Assembly (NCBI GenBank): GCA_019722365.1
Contig: JADFUC010001348.1
Span: 310,001 to 374,000, forward strand
Reading direction: 5' to 3'
DNA: 64,000 nt
DNA from: Lithospermum erythrorhizon
Lineage: Eukaryota; Streptophyta; Magnoliopsida; Boraginales; Boraginaceae
Shown one piece after another: positions 1 through 11,300 of this stretch. A program made the position numbers and the translations under genes. The notes under the pieces were generated by a model. That model made no database searches. It had not been told where the DNA came from and worked only from the letters and a program-made list of their open reading frames with translations. Position 1 is the stretch's first letter; every line of letters begins with the position of its first letter.

Positions 1-444
1 TTATATGAGTGGTAGGTTAACTTTTGTGATATTTGTTTCACTCAGCTTTTTAGCTGACTCCCTATTTCCTATGGGCGGGCGTTCGAAGTACCTAGGTTGT
101 TGGGATAGTAGAATCGTGGCCGAGTAAGCTGCGTACCCGCGGAGGTGGCGATGGTGGCTTGAAGACACAGCAGTCGTACTTTTATTTTCTTTGGAGTTTT
201 TGTTATGCGTAATAAATTATTGTTGTCTCGAGTTGTAAAACTGTTGTTTGATGTTGTATTTATATTATTACTCTTGAGTTGTTGCTTAGTGTTGATTAGT
301 TATTACGATGGGCGAGTTGTATTATTTTTTTATTATCACGTTAAATGATGTCATTTTTTATAGATTTATCCGTCGTTGGTGACTCTGTTTATTCGGGTTG
401 ATGGCGGTCGGCGCCGAGGGGGCCTTTGAGGCCAGTCGTTACAA
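1..444 (+). mobile_element. 3' end of a Ty3-gypsy LTR (copy A, cut by window start)
   Basis: This stretch matches the last ~450 bases of the LTR ending near 38096. Shared blocks include the segment around GCTGACTCCCTAT followed by GGGCGGGC, and the ending CGTTACA. It also resembles the LTR ends near 57076 and 62220. CGTTACA is a usual 3' end for plant gypsy LTRs. No primer-binding site follows, so this may be a solo LTR or a 3' LTR whose body lies outside the window. Orientation is inferred from the other copies. Confidence 0.7.
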
Positions 445-1017
445 TCAACTTGAGTTGATATATGATACTACTTAATTTAAGATGAGATTAGTTATGTTAA
501 CCATTACTAATGATCATGCAAGCATACATTACTCAAACAACCAAAATACATATTACACTTGATCATAAGATTAAATATAATACATATTGAGATTAAATGA
601 TATGATTTAAAAGAAGAAAATCTAAACTAAACTAGTTCAATGTGTTAAGTTTTTTAATAATTCTTCATTCTTCTAAAGCTCCTACGGTGGTTTCATATTT
701 TAATTAATTACATTTTATATTTAAATAGTAACTAATTAACATACGAGACATTACTAGTCAAAGGCTAAATCATCACTGGTCGTTTTCTCTAAAACATAAC
801 TTACGGTATTTGAAATGTCTGAGAATAATTCATATCATTAGTCTCATGACATCCATCAATATATCTCAACATATATTATACATGAATAACTAATTATATT
901 TAGGCATGCATAGCATGGATGAAGCAAATGTATATGTACAACACAGATCTAATATATATGTCATTGAATATTCATCAATATGAATAAACAATTCAATTAC
1001 ATTGGTGTAAAATATTT

Positions 1018-1195
1018 ATTTGAATCTAATTCAAATATATCACTTAAAACGTATTTTAAGTGTATTAACATTTAATATTAAACAATTAGTACTTTTAGGA
1101 AAAATACTTGTAAAACATATATTTGAATCTAATTCAAACATATCACTTAAAACATATTTTAAGTGTATTATCATTTAATATTAAACGATTGGCTA
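1018..1195. repeat. Tandem duplication, ~103-bp unit, inside copia LTR copy 1
   Basis: The segment starting ATTTGAATCTAATTCAAA at 1018 starts again at 1121 and continues through the palindromic ACTTAAAAC and TTTTAAGT blocks with only a few substitutions. The second copy is incomplete. Confidence 0.8.
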
Positions 1196-2016
1196 TAGAG
1201 ACATCATAGAACAAGGGCTTTACTTTGGGCACATCGTGATATGAAAAGACTTTCTTCGGCTTTGGGAAGAGGCTATAAACACGAGGCATTACTAGTATTT
1301 TTAGAGAAAAATACTATCTATTGATTTTACACCATTTAATTCAAGATAATATACTATTCTAAAATTTAATTATCAAATAATTCAAAGTTTTTAATTAAAA
1401 AAATCCATTTGAATTAATAATTTCAATTACAATTCCTAATCAATATTAGAAATTTAATTAAATTATACTCTTAGTTCAATTGTATTTCAAATACTAATTA
1501 AACTAGCTCAATCAAGAGTGGGAGTATTTAATGTAGTTAAATAATTATGCAAGTTTTAATTATATTCGAAAATATCCGATTGAGGCTTCCTCGATCAAAT
1601 TGGAACAATTAAAATAGTTAGATTTAATGGATTGAAACAATTTTCAATCTTAGAATTGAGAATCGAAAATAATTTTAATTGATATCAAAATATCGAAGCT
1701 ACTGCGAGATTATAAACGATAATTTAATCATAGATTATGTATGTACCTTACACCTTGAAGTTGCGGCGGAATAATAATGTCGGAGGCTCCGAAACGAACC
1801 AACGTAGGTTGTCTACAGAATAGTCCACACAGCGATTGATCAAACCGCTTCGTCGATTTTACTAGAACAATTCAAAAAAGTAAAAACAAAGGAAAAATAT
1901 GACGAAGAAAAAGCCAATATTTTTCTTAGGGATGATGGAAAAAGGAGAGAGTTTTGTTGTCATCTTTTCTCAAAAGATGAATAATGAATTAGCAATTTTT
2001 CTCATCAACTTAAGCC

Positions 2017-2028
2017 CCTTTATATAGG
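2017..2028 (-). promoter_or_regulatory. TATA box of the reverse-oriented copia LTR
   Basis: On the minus strand this reads CCTATATAAAGG, followed by a pyrimidine-rich leader that enters a TTTTTCTTCGTC-like segment. The other copies have the same arrangement: CCTATAAATA at 62491-62500 and a weaker version near 44730. This fits the U3/R boundary of an LTR. Transcription is not shown. Confidence 0.55.
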
Positions 2029-2497
2029 CATCTAAGCCCAAAAGTGGCGTCTGGGTGATGTGTGATAAGGGCACCACCAGAATCTTCCATCTTCCGTCCA
2101 CATAATTAAAGGCAACAAAGAGATGTGGTGAAACTCTTCCACCTTAAAAAGAGAATTCTAGAATTCTTCCTAAAAGAAGATTCTAGAATTCCCTCCTCCA
2201 TCTCCTCGGTTCGCGTGCTATGGGGTAGAATTCCATAATTGGAATTTTGCCCCACTCGTTTCCTCTGTTGATTTAACTTTAACTTAGGGAAGTTATAATC
2301 ATATTATAGTTAATCCCTAATATGTCAATTGTCGAATAATCGAACATATATAGAACATATTATTTGAATATAATTAAATGTAAGTAAATCGGTTGTACTA
2401 TCTAATTTGTTCACTTGAGCATATTTATGAGATCTAATATCTCATTTCAACGAGTTCGGATATTAGCGTCATGGATCGAACGATATCCAATAGTGTT

Positions 2498-2890
2498 CGA
2501 TTTCTTGTTTCGGATACCATTATGTTGAGGTGTTCCAGCAGGAGTGAGCTATGATACAATACCACACTCCTTAATATGCGCTTCAAATACATAGCTTAAG
2601 TATTCTCCGTCTGCGGGACCCCGGGAGAACCTTAATCGTTTTATTAAGGTTGGTCGCAACTTTATGAAACTCTTTGAACCTTTCCAAAGCTTCATTCTTA
2701 TACTTGATAGATATATGTAACCATATGTCACTTTCGCCCAGTCATCAATATGAAAGTGATGAAATGCAGTAACCTCCTCGGCGAGGGTATTCATTGATCC
2801 TGTAGCGTCGTTATGTATGATACCCAATAAATATGTAAGCCCTCTTTTACTCGTTCTAGTAAAGATGATTTGGTCATCTTGCCCTAGCAA
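2498..2890 (-). pseudogene. Degenerate Ty1-copia integrase fragment
   Basis: On the minus strand a frame reads KRGLTYLLGIIHNDATGSMN, then DDWAKVTYGYIYL, then GEYLSYVFEAHIKECGIVS, a TAG stop, and LTPAGTPQHNG. In copia polyproteins these are the end of the GAG-pre-integrase domain and the integrase core, including the first Asp (HTD context) and the GEYLS glutamate. The stop replaces a residue between GIVS and LTP. A shift between frames occurs near the middle, where the second catalytic Asp context (RSDRG) is lost. The fragment encodes about 130 residues with no protease, RT or RNase H beside it, so it cannot be functional. It lies between two reverse-oriented LTR copies and is probably what remains of the element's interior. 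Confidence 0.85.
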
Positions 2891-4435
2891 GCATGATTAG
2901 CGTTGATTATATGGTTCAAAACTAGATGATGTCAAGAATTCCACATCAATATGCAAGTTTTTAATGAAACATCGCTTATGTGACCAAGTGCGCAATGTCC
3001 TGAAATAGGAATGATTCAGTCGTTTGGCTTGAGTCGCCTTTATTTTTTATGTTATAGGTCTGACGTTTGTATCTAATACATAAAGACCATTGACGGGATA
3101 GGTACCACCAAACTATACACACTATCATTAATTGAAAGTAATAGCCATCATTTTCAGGTTGTGGCGAAATGATGTTTACCCTTTCAGCAGTGCGTTGTAG
3201 ACATTGTTTAGTTTAATTATCATTCATGTTGACAAACTTAATAAGCGATCTGCACTAAATTGCTGTCGCGGATCTATCTCCTCGCACTACCTTTCTTCTA
3301 TTCTATAGATCACACACATTTTTACAAATGTGAGTGCCACATCCAGTGTCTAGCGCTCATGTGTCGAGAAAGTAAGAATCTAATTAATTCGACATAAATA
3401 TACGCTGACTTGAGTGGTAGTTGTCTTACTCGTCTAAATACGCCATGTATTTATTATCATTCCATGATTTGTTACGTATTATCGAGAATAGGCAGTGACA
3501 TACATATTGCATTTCTCCATAGTGGAGGCGGAGTATATTAGAGTTATTATTAATAGGACTATTTGTAATAGAAGATATGTAAAAATAATATAACTTTAGT
3601 TATTCGTGTCATAATAAGTAATTCTAAAAATCATAATAAATTAATACTTGTGCTTACAATCCCCTTTGAAATGCACTAAGTATGCAGATCATGACTAAGA
3701 ATCGAATAGGCGCTCGTACTAAGTGCGCAATCGCGATCATGACTATCGTGACTCTTATTAAACAAAGTTAATGTTAGATTGTATAGTAGTACTCTTTTTT
3801 GTCCAAACGGGCCCAAGTCATGCACTTGAAAATCATCGTTCAAGTAACCAAGTCTACCGACATAGAGTCGGGTTGGATGTTTATAGCCGAGTCACCAACG
3901 ATTTGGGGCCAGCGTATAAACTTACAAAATTGGAGCTTTAGTATGATAGATGCAAACGCAGGTCCGCACATAAATGAGACTCATCCAGAAACTTTTAGAG
4001 TTGGTATGGCCAATCTTCTTAATTTATGGTGGGATTAATTATATTTTAACAAGTCTTGTAATAAAGTTAAGCATATATACATGGAGTATATATATGACAT
4101 AAAATTACAAGCATAAAATATAACACTAACAAAAGACTTCGTGATATGACCTCTAAAATCTAGCCCAGTTCTAGCTACAGCTGAGTGCTGACAATCTACA
4201 TCTTCTGGCTCTACAGTAGGTCTCCAATTTTTAATTATATTTATATTAAATAATAATAAATTAAAATCTCTTTTACTCATTCATCTTAGGCAAAGATTAA
4301 CTTGGAACCGTATTTTCTAAAATATATTAGAATCATATCCTTTGTCTGCTTTCTTATCCGTTTATCAAATATATGTATCATGCATTTCTCATTATCCAAT
4401 AATAATAAATTTAAAGCATGTTATTATAATAAGAC
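2891..4435. other. Gene-free stretch, probable remnant of copia interior
   Basis: No conserved protein is recognisable. Two short opposing open frames (3799-4038 plus, 4035-4280 minus) show no motifs. The position between two LTR copies of the same family suggests decayed internal sequence. That is an inference from context only. Confidence 0.4.
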
Positions 4436-4439
4436 AAGA

Positions 4440-6360
4440 ATAATATTTTAAATGCACACATGTAGTCTAAATAAATATTTGTGGGTTGTATATTCATCGA
4501 CACTTTAGTTGCACAAGCGTAAAATATTCCACTTAAACTATTTTAAGTGTTTTAACATTAATATTAAATAATAAGTATTTCTAAAATACTACTTATTTAA
4601 TTTACACTTTTAATAAAATTTATTCTCAGATTCTATGTTCTTGAGAAACTCCAATTATCAAATAATCATGAATTTCTAATTTAACTAAATTAATTCGAAT
4701 TATTAAATTTAATCAAATTAGAATTAATTAATTAATAGTCTTTATTTTAATTTGGACATCAAAGACCAATTAAAATAAACTCTAATCAAATTAGAACTAT
4801 TAAAAGTAGTTAAATTAAATTAATTTCCAACTTGAAATTAATTTAAAATAATTTTAATTGATATCAAAATATTAATTTGAGTAAAATAGGGCTTAAAACA
4901 ATTTAATACCCAAAACATAAGCCAAAGCAAGCCCAAAATGATTGTTGGCCCGCGGACAGAATTAGCCAAGTAGCAGGCCCAAATGCTAGGCCCAGCAAGT
5001 GAGCCCAGCATGCAATCGTCCAGGAGCGGCGTCGAGAGGCGAGCCGGGGCGTCAGGCAAGCGTCGTTACTCGGCCCGGATGCCACGCTAAAGGACAAAAA
5101 CGTGATGTCATGGTGACGTTATCGTGGCGTGGCGGTGGACTGACATGTCGACCCGTGGCTATTGGCGTGGCGTGCGGGGTTGACTTCCGGTTTGACAGTC
5201 AACTCGGGAAGTAAGAATCAACTTGAGTCAACTGGGTTTGACCGAGTTGTGGCTCGATCGGCTTGATGATGGCGTCTCCTGCCCGGCACATCGTAATTCG
5301 GAACCATTCTTTTTTCTAAAAGCGATCGGTTTTGTCGATTGAGAACAAAGCGATATAAATTTTTGCTCAAAAAATTCGGAGAAAGTTTATAGAAATTCGG
5401 GAAAAATATTTACGATTTAACTACGGTAATAATTTTCAAAATTATTAAAAAGAAATTTCGATAATAAAAAGTAAGTAACCGAGTTCTACGAATATAATAA
5501 AAATAATAATAGCACAAGTGTACCTTTCTTGAGAATTTTGCGGTAGATAATGCGAGGAGACTCGAAGAATCAACGTACAGGAATTATGCATAAGAATTGT
5601 CAACGTCGGCGTATGAGCAAGCACAAAGTGAGCAGCTGAGAGCTCTTTAAAATATTAAGAAAACATGAGCGAGGTTGGACAAAAAATCCAAAGAGATTTT
5701 TACGACCCTCTACTGCTTGACTAAAGGAGAGAAAAAGAGAGAGAGAATTCTCAACTTCAAAAGTTGGAAGAATTGGTGCAAGTGATTTCATACAATCATG
5801 GCCTTTATACATCAAATGTCTCTTTTTTTAGGCTTTTATGGAGAGTTTAACTTTTCGACCTCCTATTAGGCTAAGAGAGTCTTTCGGGACATGGCGCTGT
5901 ATCCACAAAATCAAGGCATGTTAAGTGGCTAAGAAGAATATTCCAAACCTTTATCTTCAACCTCTTGAGTCGAACTAGGGTGTATTCCAAGCTATTGGAA
6001 TTTACCGTCCCAAATATTGTGCTGCAGTTCTATTTTAAACCTCAGTATAATTAAATTATAGATCGATTCGTTGTTATGTGTGACCTCTTAAGGTCGATGG
6101 ACAATAAAATATATTAATTATGTTAAGCGAACATCATATTAATATATAGATTGTAGGACTCTGATAGCTTAATGTCAATCGAGTTAATCCTAATATATTA
6201 ATTCTCCAATAATTAACATATATACTAACTTATTATTATTTAAATGTAATAATTGGTTCTATAATCTAATTATTTAGCGGGTATATATTTATGAGATATA
6301 ACGTCTACGTATTTCCCTCTGATCCTAAAAGGTAGAAGCTAGAACAAATAGTGAGAAAGA
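4440..6360 (-). mobile_element. Copia-type LTR, reverse orientation (copy 2)
   Basis: Minus-strand order matches copy 1 and the plus-oriented copy at 62230. An ATCTCATAAATATA block near 6290 is followed by GGATTAACT near 6185 and a CCTTAAGAGGTCACA block near 6090. A leader and the long AT-rich tail ending near 4440 come next. A GC-rich segment at 4940-5320 is unlike its surroundings and holds a W-box cluster. Copy 1 and this copy are in the same orientation and bracket an integrase remnant, so they may be the two LTRs of one element, but they are too diverged for this to be certain. Confidence 0.55.
5180..5243. promoter_or_regulatory. Cluster of four W-boxes (WRKY sites) in a copia LTR
   Basis: TTGACT at 5180-5185, AGTCAA at 5197-5202, AGTCAA at 5226-5231 and TTGACC at 5238-5243 fit the TTGAC[CT] W-box on one strand or the other. 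A fifth near-match, TTTGACA, lies at 5191-5197. W-boxes bind WRKY factors, and stress-responsive plant retrotransposons often carry them in U3. Activity here is an inference. Confidence 0.5.
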
Positions 6361-6792
6361 AATAACTTTTGAGCACTTAGTGCTTAGTTCATGTGTTTAA
6401 AAACTAAGTACTATCGTTTTATGCACAATGTGTGCTTTCTTTTAAGACAATTTCATTGATTAGTTGGTATGTTGAACTATGTATATGTCTATGTGACTTT
6501 GGTGCTACTTTTTGAGACAATGTCAATGATTATTACCTTTTGCACCATATTACATATAATTGCTAACATTGAATTTAACTACCACACATACAACATTGAA
6601 CATTAGATAATAACATTCATACATTAGCTACTCCATAAACGGTCATAATAGACCAACATTCATACTACAATGAAACTACCAACAACTACTTCATGCACCC
6701 ATTTCAAACACAATGAAACTGCCAACAACAACTACAATGAAACTAAAATGAAACTGTCATTGAGGTATTTTGTCAAACACAATGAAGTTGCA
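6361..6792. other. Intergenic, repeated 3' flank of the zinc-finger gene
   Basis: The stretch contains several copies of an ACAATGAAACT / CCAACAACTAC motif. The block TGAGGTATTTTGTCAAACAC near 6760 recurs inside the gene's last exon near 6869, so the 3' end of the gene was partly duplicated in tandem. No other gene is seen. Confidence 0.55.
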
Positions 6793-7313
6793 TCATACAT
6801 CCATTTCATTGCACCCAGAAAAGAAGAAATTCATAAGTAAACCAACAACTACAATGAAGCTGCCATTGAGGTATTTTGTCAAACACTTGGTGCGCTTCTT
6901 TTCTGCAACAAGTGTTGCTGCAATTCGGTCATTATCCATCCGAAGTTGTGCAATCTCTTCATTCTTTTCCTTCAACAATACCTCAATTGCATCAAATCGT
7001 CCACCATTACACTGGGAAGACGAATTACCATAAGCTCTATCCGCCCAATCCATCCAACCATGTCCACCAACAAACTACAACCAACAATGAAACCAATCAA
7101 TCCACTTCAAAAAAACTAAGAAAGTTTTTCATGCAATCCACTTACCCTCGGCGTAGGACATGCGAAAAAGATTCTGTCAGGATTGTCTTTTGTGGTTGAC
7201 ACCAGTTTTATGCAAACTTTACCACAATATTTGCAATAAACAATTTTCTCTTCATTCTCGGCCACACTCGACATAGATGACACGCTAGAGTAGTTCATAT
7301 TAGATTTCGACAT
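6793..7313 (-). CDS. Small GRF-type zinc-finger protein with C-terminal membrane segment
   Basis: Two exons join in frame: 7313-7146 (56 codons, donor GTAAGT after AGG) and 7074-6793 (acceptor GTTGTAG), giving 149 residues. Residues 27-52 read CKYC, GKVC, then DNPDRIFFACP, which matches the zf-GRF pattern (CxxC, an N-P-x-R-x-F stretch, then Cys). The segment after the splice, GGHGWMDWAD, sits where GRF domains usually have GCGFFxW, so the fourth ligand is His or is missing. Residues ~84-118 are rich in E, K and L and probably form a coiled coil. Residues ~126-143 are hydrophobic and probably a membrane anchor. Plants have many small proteins of this plan with unknown function, and GRF domains elsewhere bind nucleic acid. 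No partner is suggested by the neighbours. It could be a recent duplicate or a pseudogene, but the frame is intact. Confidence 0.6.
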
Positions 7314-8305
7314 TTGAATGAGACAATTGAATTAGGAAAATCGAATTTAGGGTGTTTCAATTGAAGTTGAGGGGGGTAATCAATTTTCAAGGTAATCAAT
7401 AAGGGTTTAATTTATTTTGGGGGGGAGGGGGATTGGAGAGATTAGGTTTCAAAATTCAATTTGGGGAAAATTAGTTCATGTTTTTAATTTTGCCTCAAAA
7501 TATGTTGAATTACAAAAAAGTTAGTATGTTTTAAAAATAATTGTAAAGATATCCTTATTAAAGTGAGATAATGATCAAACTTGACGATCAACAGACGGAA
7601 TGAATGTAAATAGGTGATTAGTGACTTGTAATGGATTGAATTTAGAATGTCAATTATGAAATGAGCAGAACTAATTATGTAAGAGAAATTACAGGATGAT
7701 GGGCATAAGTGACTTTTGCCCACCAAAATATTATTTTCCTATAGGCTCCCTTTTTCTTAATTTCAATGATTACTTCCCAATAATGAAGAAGAATTAGAAG
7801 TAAGTCGAACCACTTTTGGAAACTCATCCACTCATTCATCTGGAACACTAATGGCAAAATGTGATTTCTCATGGGCTATAGTTCCTACTTTTTAGAAGAA
7901 GAAAAAAAACAATACAAAGTCTACTCTTCATTCCATTAGATTAAATTACAATACAATTATTACATAAAATAATTTACACGACAACCACTTTTTAAGAAGG
8001 CCCACCTCAAAATGGCTCCAATCATCCCCACAATTGTTATAAAAACACACCATATCAAATTATCAATCAAGAAAACCTAAAATGGACCATAAGGGTATGC
8101 TTCTATTATTTTAAACATGATATATAAATTCTTGTCTTGGATATAGCTTAAACAAATGAGAAAAGGGGGAACATGGCATCTGACTTAGATTTCACTTAAA
8201 AGCTAACCAATACATAATTTTAGCCGATTAAACAAGAGAATATTATATGGTTTTATTTATAGGTAGTGACTTTTTTCCCTCTTGGTGGGACCAAAATATG
8301 TGAGG
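7314..8305. other. Intergenic region between zinc-finger and bHLH genes
   Basis: AT-rich, with a run of G near 7420 and no conserved open frame. The part next to 8306 should hold the 3' UTR of the bHLH gene. No polyadenylation signal could be assigned with confidence. Confidence 0.5.
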
Positions 8306-11300
8306 TTAGGAAGGGGGGTTTGTTTCTGGCTTAACAAGGGAGGTAGTATCTGGTGGTTGTGTGTGATAGATAGCAGAGGCCAAAGAAATAGGCATAATGC
8401 ATAGGGCTTTGGATTGAAGTAATTGCATAGCTGCTCCCACATTTTCTTCCATCAACTTAGCTACTTGCTTTTCTGTGCCATCACTTGACCACTTCTCCCA
8501 TGCAGGTTGGTTTCTTCCTCCTTCATTTCCTTCATCCTGCAGGTTTATGATTAATGTATATAATTGAAAACTATAAATTCCTGAAAACTTTAGTTCCAAA
8601 TTCGATTCTTACGAGGAGTGGGAATAATTATCGATGAAGTTGATGCATTGCTAATAGAATTAATAGTGGTTAGCCACTCATTCAATGAATGAACTTGTCA
8701 ACCTCTCGATAACAAGTGAAGTGTGTTACCACTAGATTTTAATTTAATCGACTATATGACAAAAAAAAAAAAAAGAGCAAGACACTTGAGTACCTAGATA
8801 GGATTTAGATATGTGTTACCTCAAGGGATGAAATGGGAATATCTGTGACAAGGGGTGCCACCGCACCAGCTCCCCCTAACCTACTCATGCTTAGTACCTG
8901 TAAAACAAATTATGTACAATATTTCAATAATGAAAAGGACTTGGCTAGATAATGATTGTCATGCTTTCCTAGAAAAATGATAAGAATACCTTATTGTAGC
9001 AAAGATGTCAATAGCATTAAACATCAATAAAATGACAACTAATTCTGGGACAAACAAACATAACTGCAGCACTTTGCTCATTTAGCTGATAATAAACTAA
9101 CCACTAACTCAATATTAAAACAGAACAAGTATAACAGTATCATCCATTTGATCATTCAGTATGAAGTGTAGAGGTTATAGTATTTTAAACAGATCATTTA
9201 ATAGACTCAATATCATAATGATGTTGATGATGATTAGTTGATGTATGTATTCATTTTCTAATATAAAAAGCTCAACCACTACTTCAATTATTAAACTAAT
9301 ACAGTAAAAAACCTTGTATTGGTTAGTAAAGTTTATGTAAACAATTCGATGAAGGGTTGTGATTAGGTTCATGAACGTGTTAAGTGTTTTAAATAATTAT
9401 CTTGGTTAAAGTATTGATTTCGTTAACCTTTAAACGGATGATAATATAAAAACATGCATTATGAATACAAAAATAAACATAGTACTCAAGAAATGGTTCA
9501 AGAATTAACATATTATTTGGTAACATATCTAGCAAGATGGCTTTGTGAATGATACCAAACAAAGGAATAATAGAATGTCGAACTTGTTCAAATAAATGAG
9601 ATCTATACCTTGACTTGAAGTCTTAAAAATTTGACATAGTCAACTATTTCATCAAGCATAGCAGCCCTATCTGTCTGCAGAAGAATGATTTGTTCATCAT
9701 GACATTTGAATTGAAATCATACTAAATCTTGCACCAAATAGTACATGCACTTAGTTTTAGAATAATAATTACACTACAGAAACATGTAAACTAAAGCTGC
9801 CATGTATTATTAAAGGGCACTAGTAATGAGTAAAAGTAGTTGATTTCTCTAATCAAATCATATTCATAACTTCCTAATTGTATTACTCCATGTATTATTT
9901 AAGGGGACGAATCGATATTTAACGAGATACATGAAACATTGATTCTTTCATCGAGTTCAGGGGGGCGAGTGTCTCCTAGGCCCCTAGGTTCCTCCACTGG
10001 ATTATGAACAAATTAGAATGTTGAGGTGCAAGCGGAGGTATGAAGTAGTAGAGGGGAAAGAATACCTTGTTAACACTAGGAACCAACTCTTGCAATGCTC
10101 TTATTCTTTCAGCTATCCTTTCTCGGCGCAACTGTATCGTTCATACATTATAGTATGAATACATAGAGGATCGGAACACTAATAATAAAATCGACAATAA
10201 GGAAGCTAAACAGTCATAATGAATTATTATGATTTCATTTTCAACCTCAATCGATGGTGACCATTCAGGCATTCACGTTTGCTTAATCAAATTAAAATGT
10301 TTCTATAACTTTTCCGAACTCAAGTAGACTATTACGTAAAACTTTGTTACCAAGTTGCATAAAACTTTACATTAATTGATGTTTGTGTATAAATATATAC
10401 TCCCTCCATCCCACAAACATTGTCCATTTTTTTATAGTTGTTGTTATAATGGCAGAAACGAATTTGCTAACATACAGTTGTGAATTCTAAGACAAGGAAT
10501 TAAGTAAAGTACTGAAAATAAAAAAATATATATTTTAACGTGGAATGTGTTAGTACTAATTCACGGGCAGAGCTTGAGCTAACTTAGCTCTCAGATGTGT
10601 AGACTACATCCAGACAAATAGAATCACAGCCTACACTATTCCTAGAATAGAACTACAATACTTACTATTCTTGGACCCAACACAACAACTGCCACAATCC
10701 TGAAGATCCTAAAAATGGATATCTTCCTACAAAACCTATCATATCTGCCTTGGATAATAGATTTAAGACTTTGATCGTTACATATATCTATTTGGTAGTG
10801 TTAAATTTTATATTGAATAATTGAGGTAATGCTAAGCCTAGCAAAATTCAATAACTATTGGGACAAGTAATAACCAAGATACTAAGGCCTTTTTATAGTT
10901 GAGACTTTTCTCTCAAACTTTCGATGTGAGACTTATTCCAAAGATTCAAGCATCAAATTCCAACAGTTGTAACTTTCAAACTTTCATCTTAAATATATTT
11001 GTTTGTATTGTATAATATTTTATAAAAAATATATTAATGGAAAGAGTTTGAAATGTATTTTTCAATAATATAGTTTTCATCAAGTATTATAGAATACAAA
11101 TAAAAATATCTACGGTCAAAATTCAAGAGTTAAAACAAAAAGTCAAAAGTGAACGATCTTTGTCGGATGGAGCGAGTATTTTTTTTTTTTAAAGTGATGT
11201 TTGAGTATAAAGTAGCATACCCTTTCAGCAATGCTGTGTGGATCAGTGGCCTGTCCTCTCCTTGCCCGCACCCTCGGCCTGATCGCCGGTGGATGGGGAA

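Larger units (their letters stand above)
460..2460 (-). mobile_element. Copia-type LTR, reverse orientation (copy 1)
   Basis: Read on the minus strand, this AT-rich stretch shares ordered blocks with 4440-6360, 44565-45135 and 62230-64000. An ATCTCATAAATAT block is followed by a GGATTAACT block, then a TATA promoter, a pyrimidine-rich leader and long TTTAATATTAAA-type runs. A minus-strand TATA box lies at 2017-2028. A copia integrase remnant sits directly beside it at 2498-2890. The exact ends are not visible. Assignment to copia rests on that neighbour and is an inference. Confidence 0.6.

Noticed and set aside
4838..5214. Overlapping open frames in the GC-rich segment
   Set aside because: The composition explains the lack of stops, the frames overlap on both strands, and the segment is part of a copia-type LTR.
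8590..8780. SINE with A-rich tail in a bHLH intron
   Set aside because: An A run at 8761-8774 and a TTCGATTC-like word are present, but no A/B box pair or target duplication could be shown.
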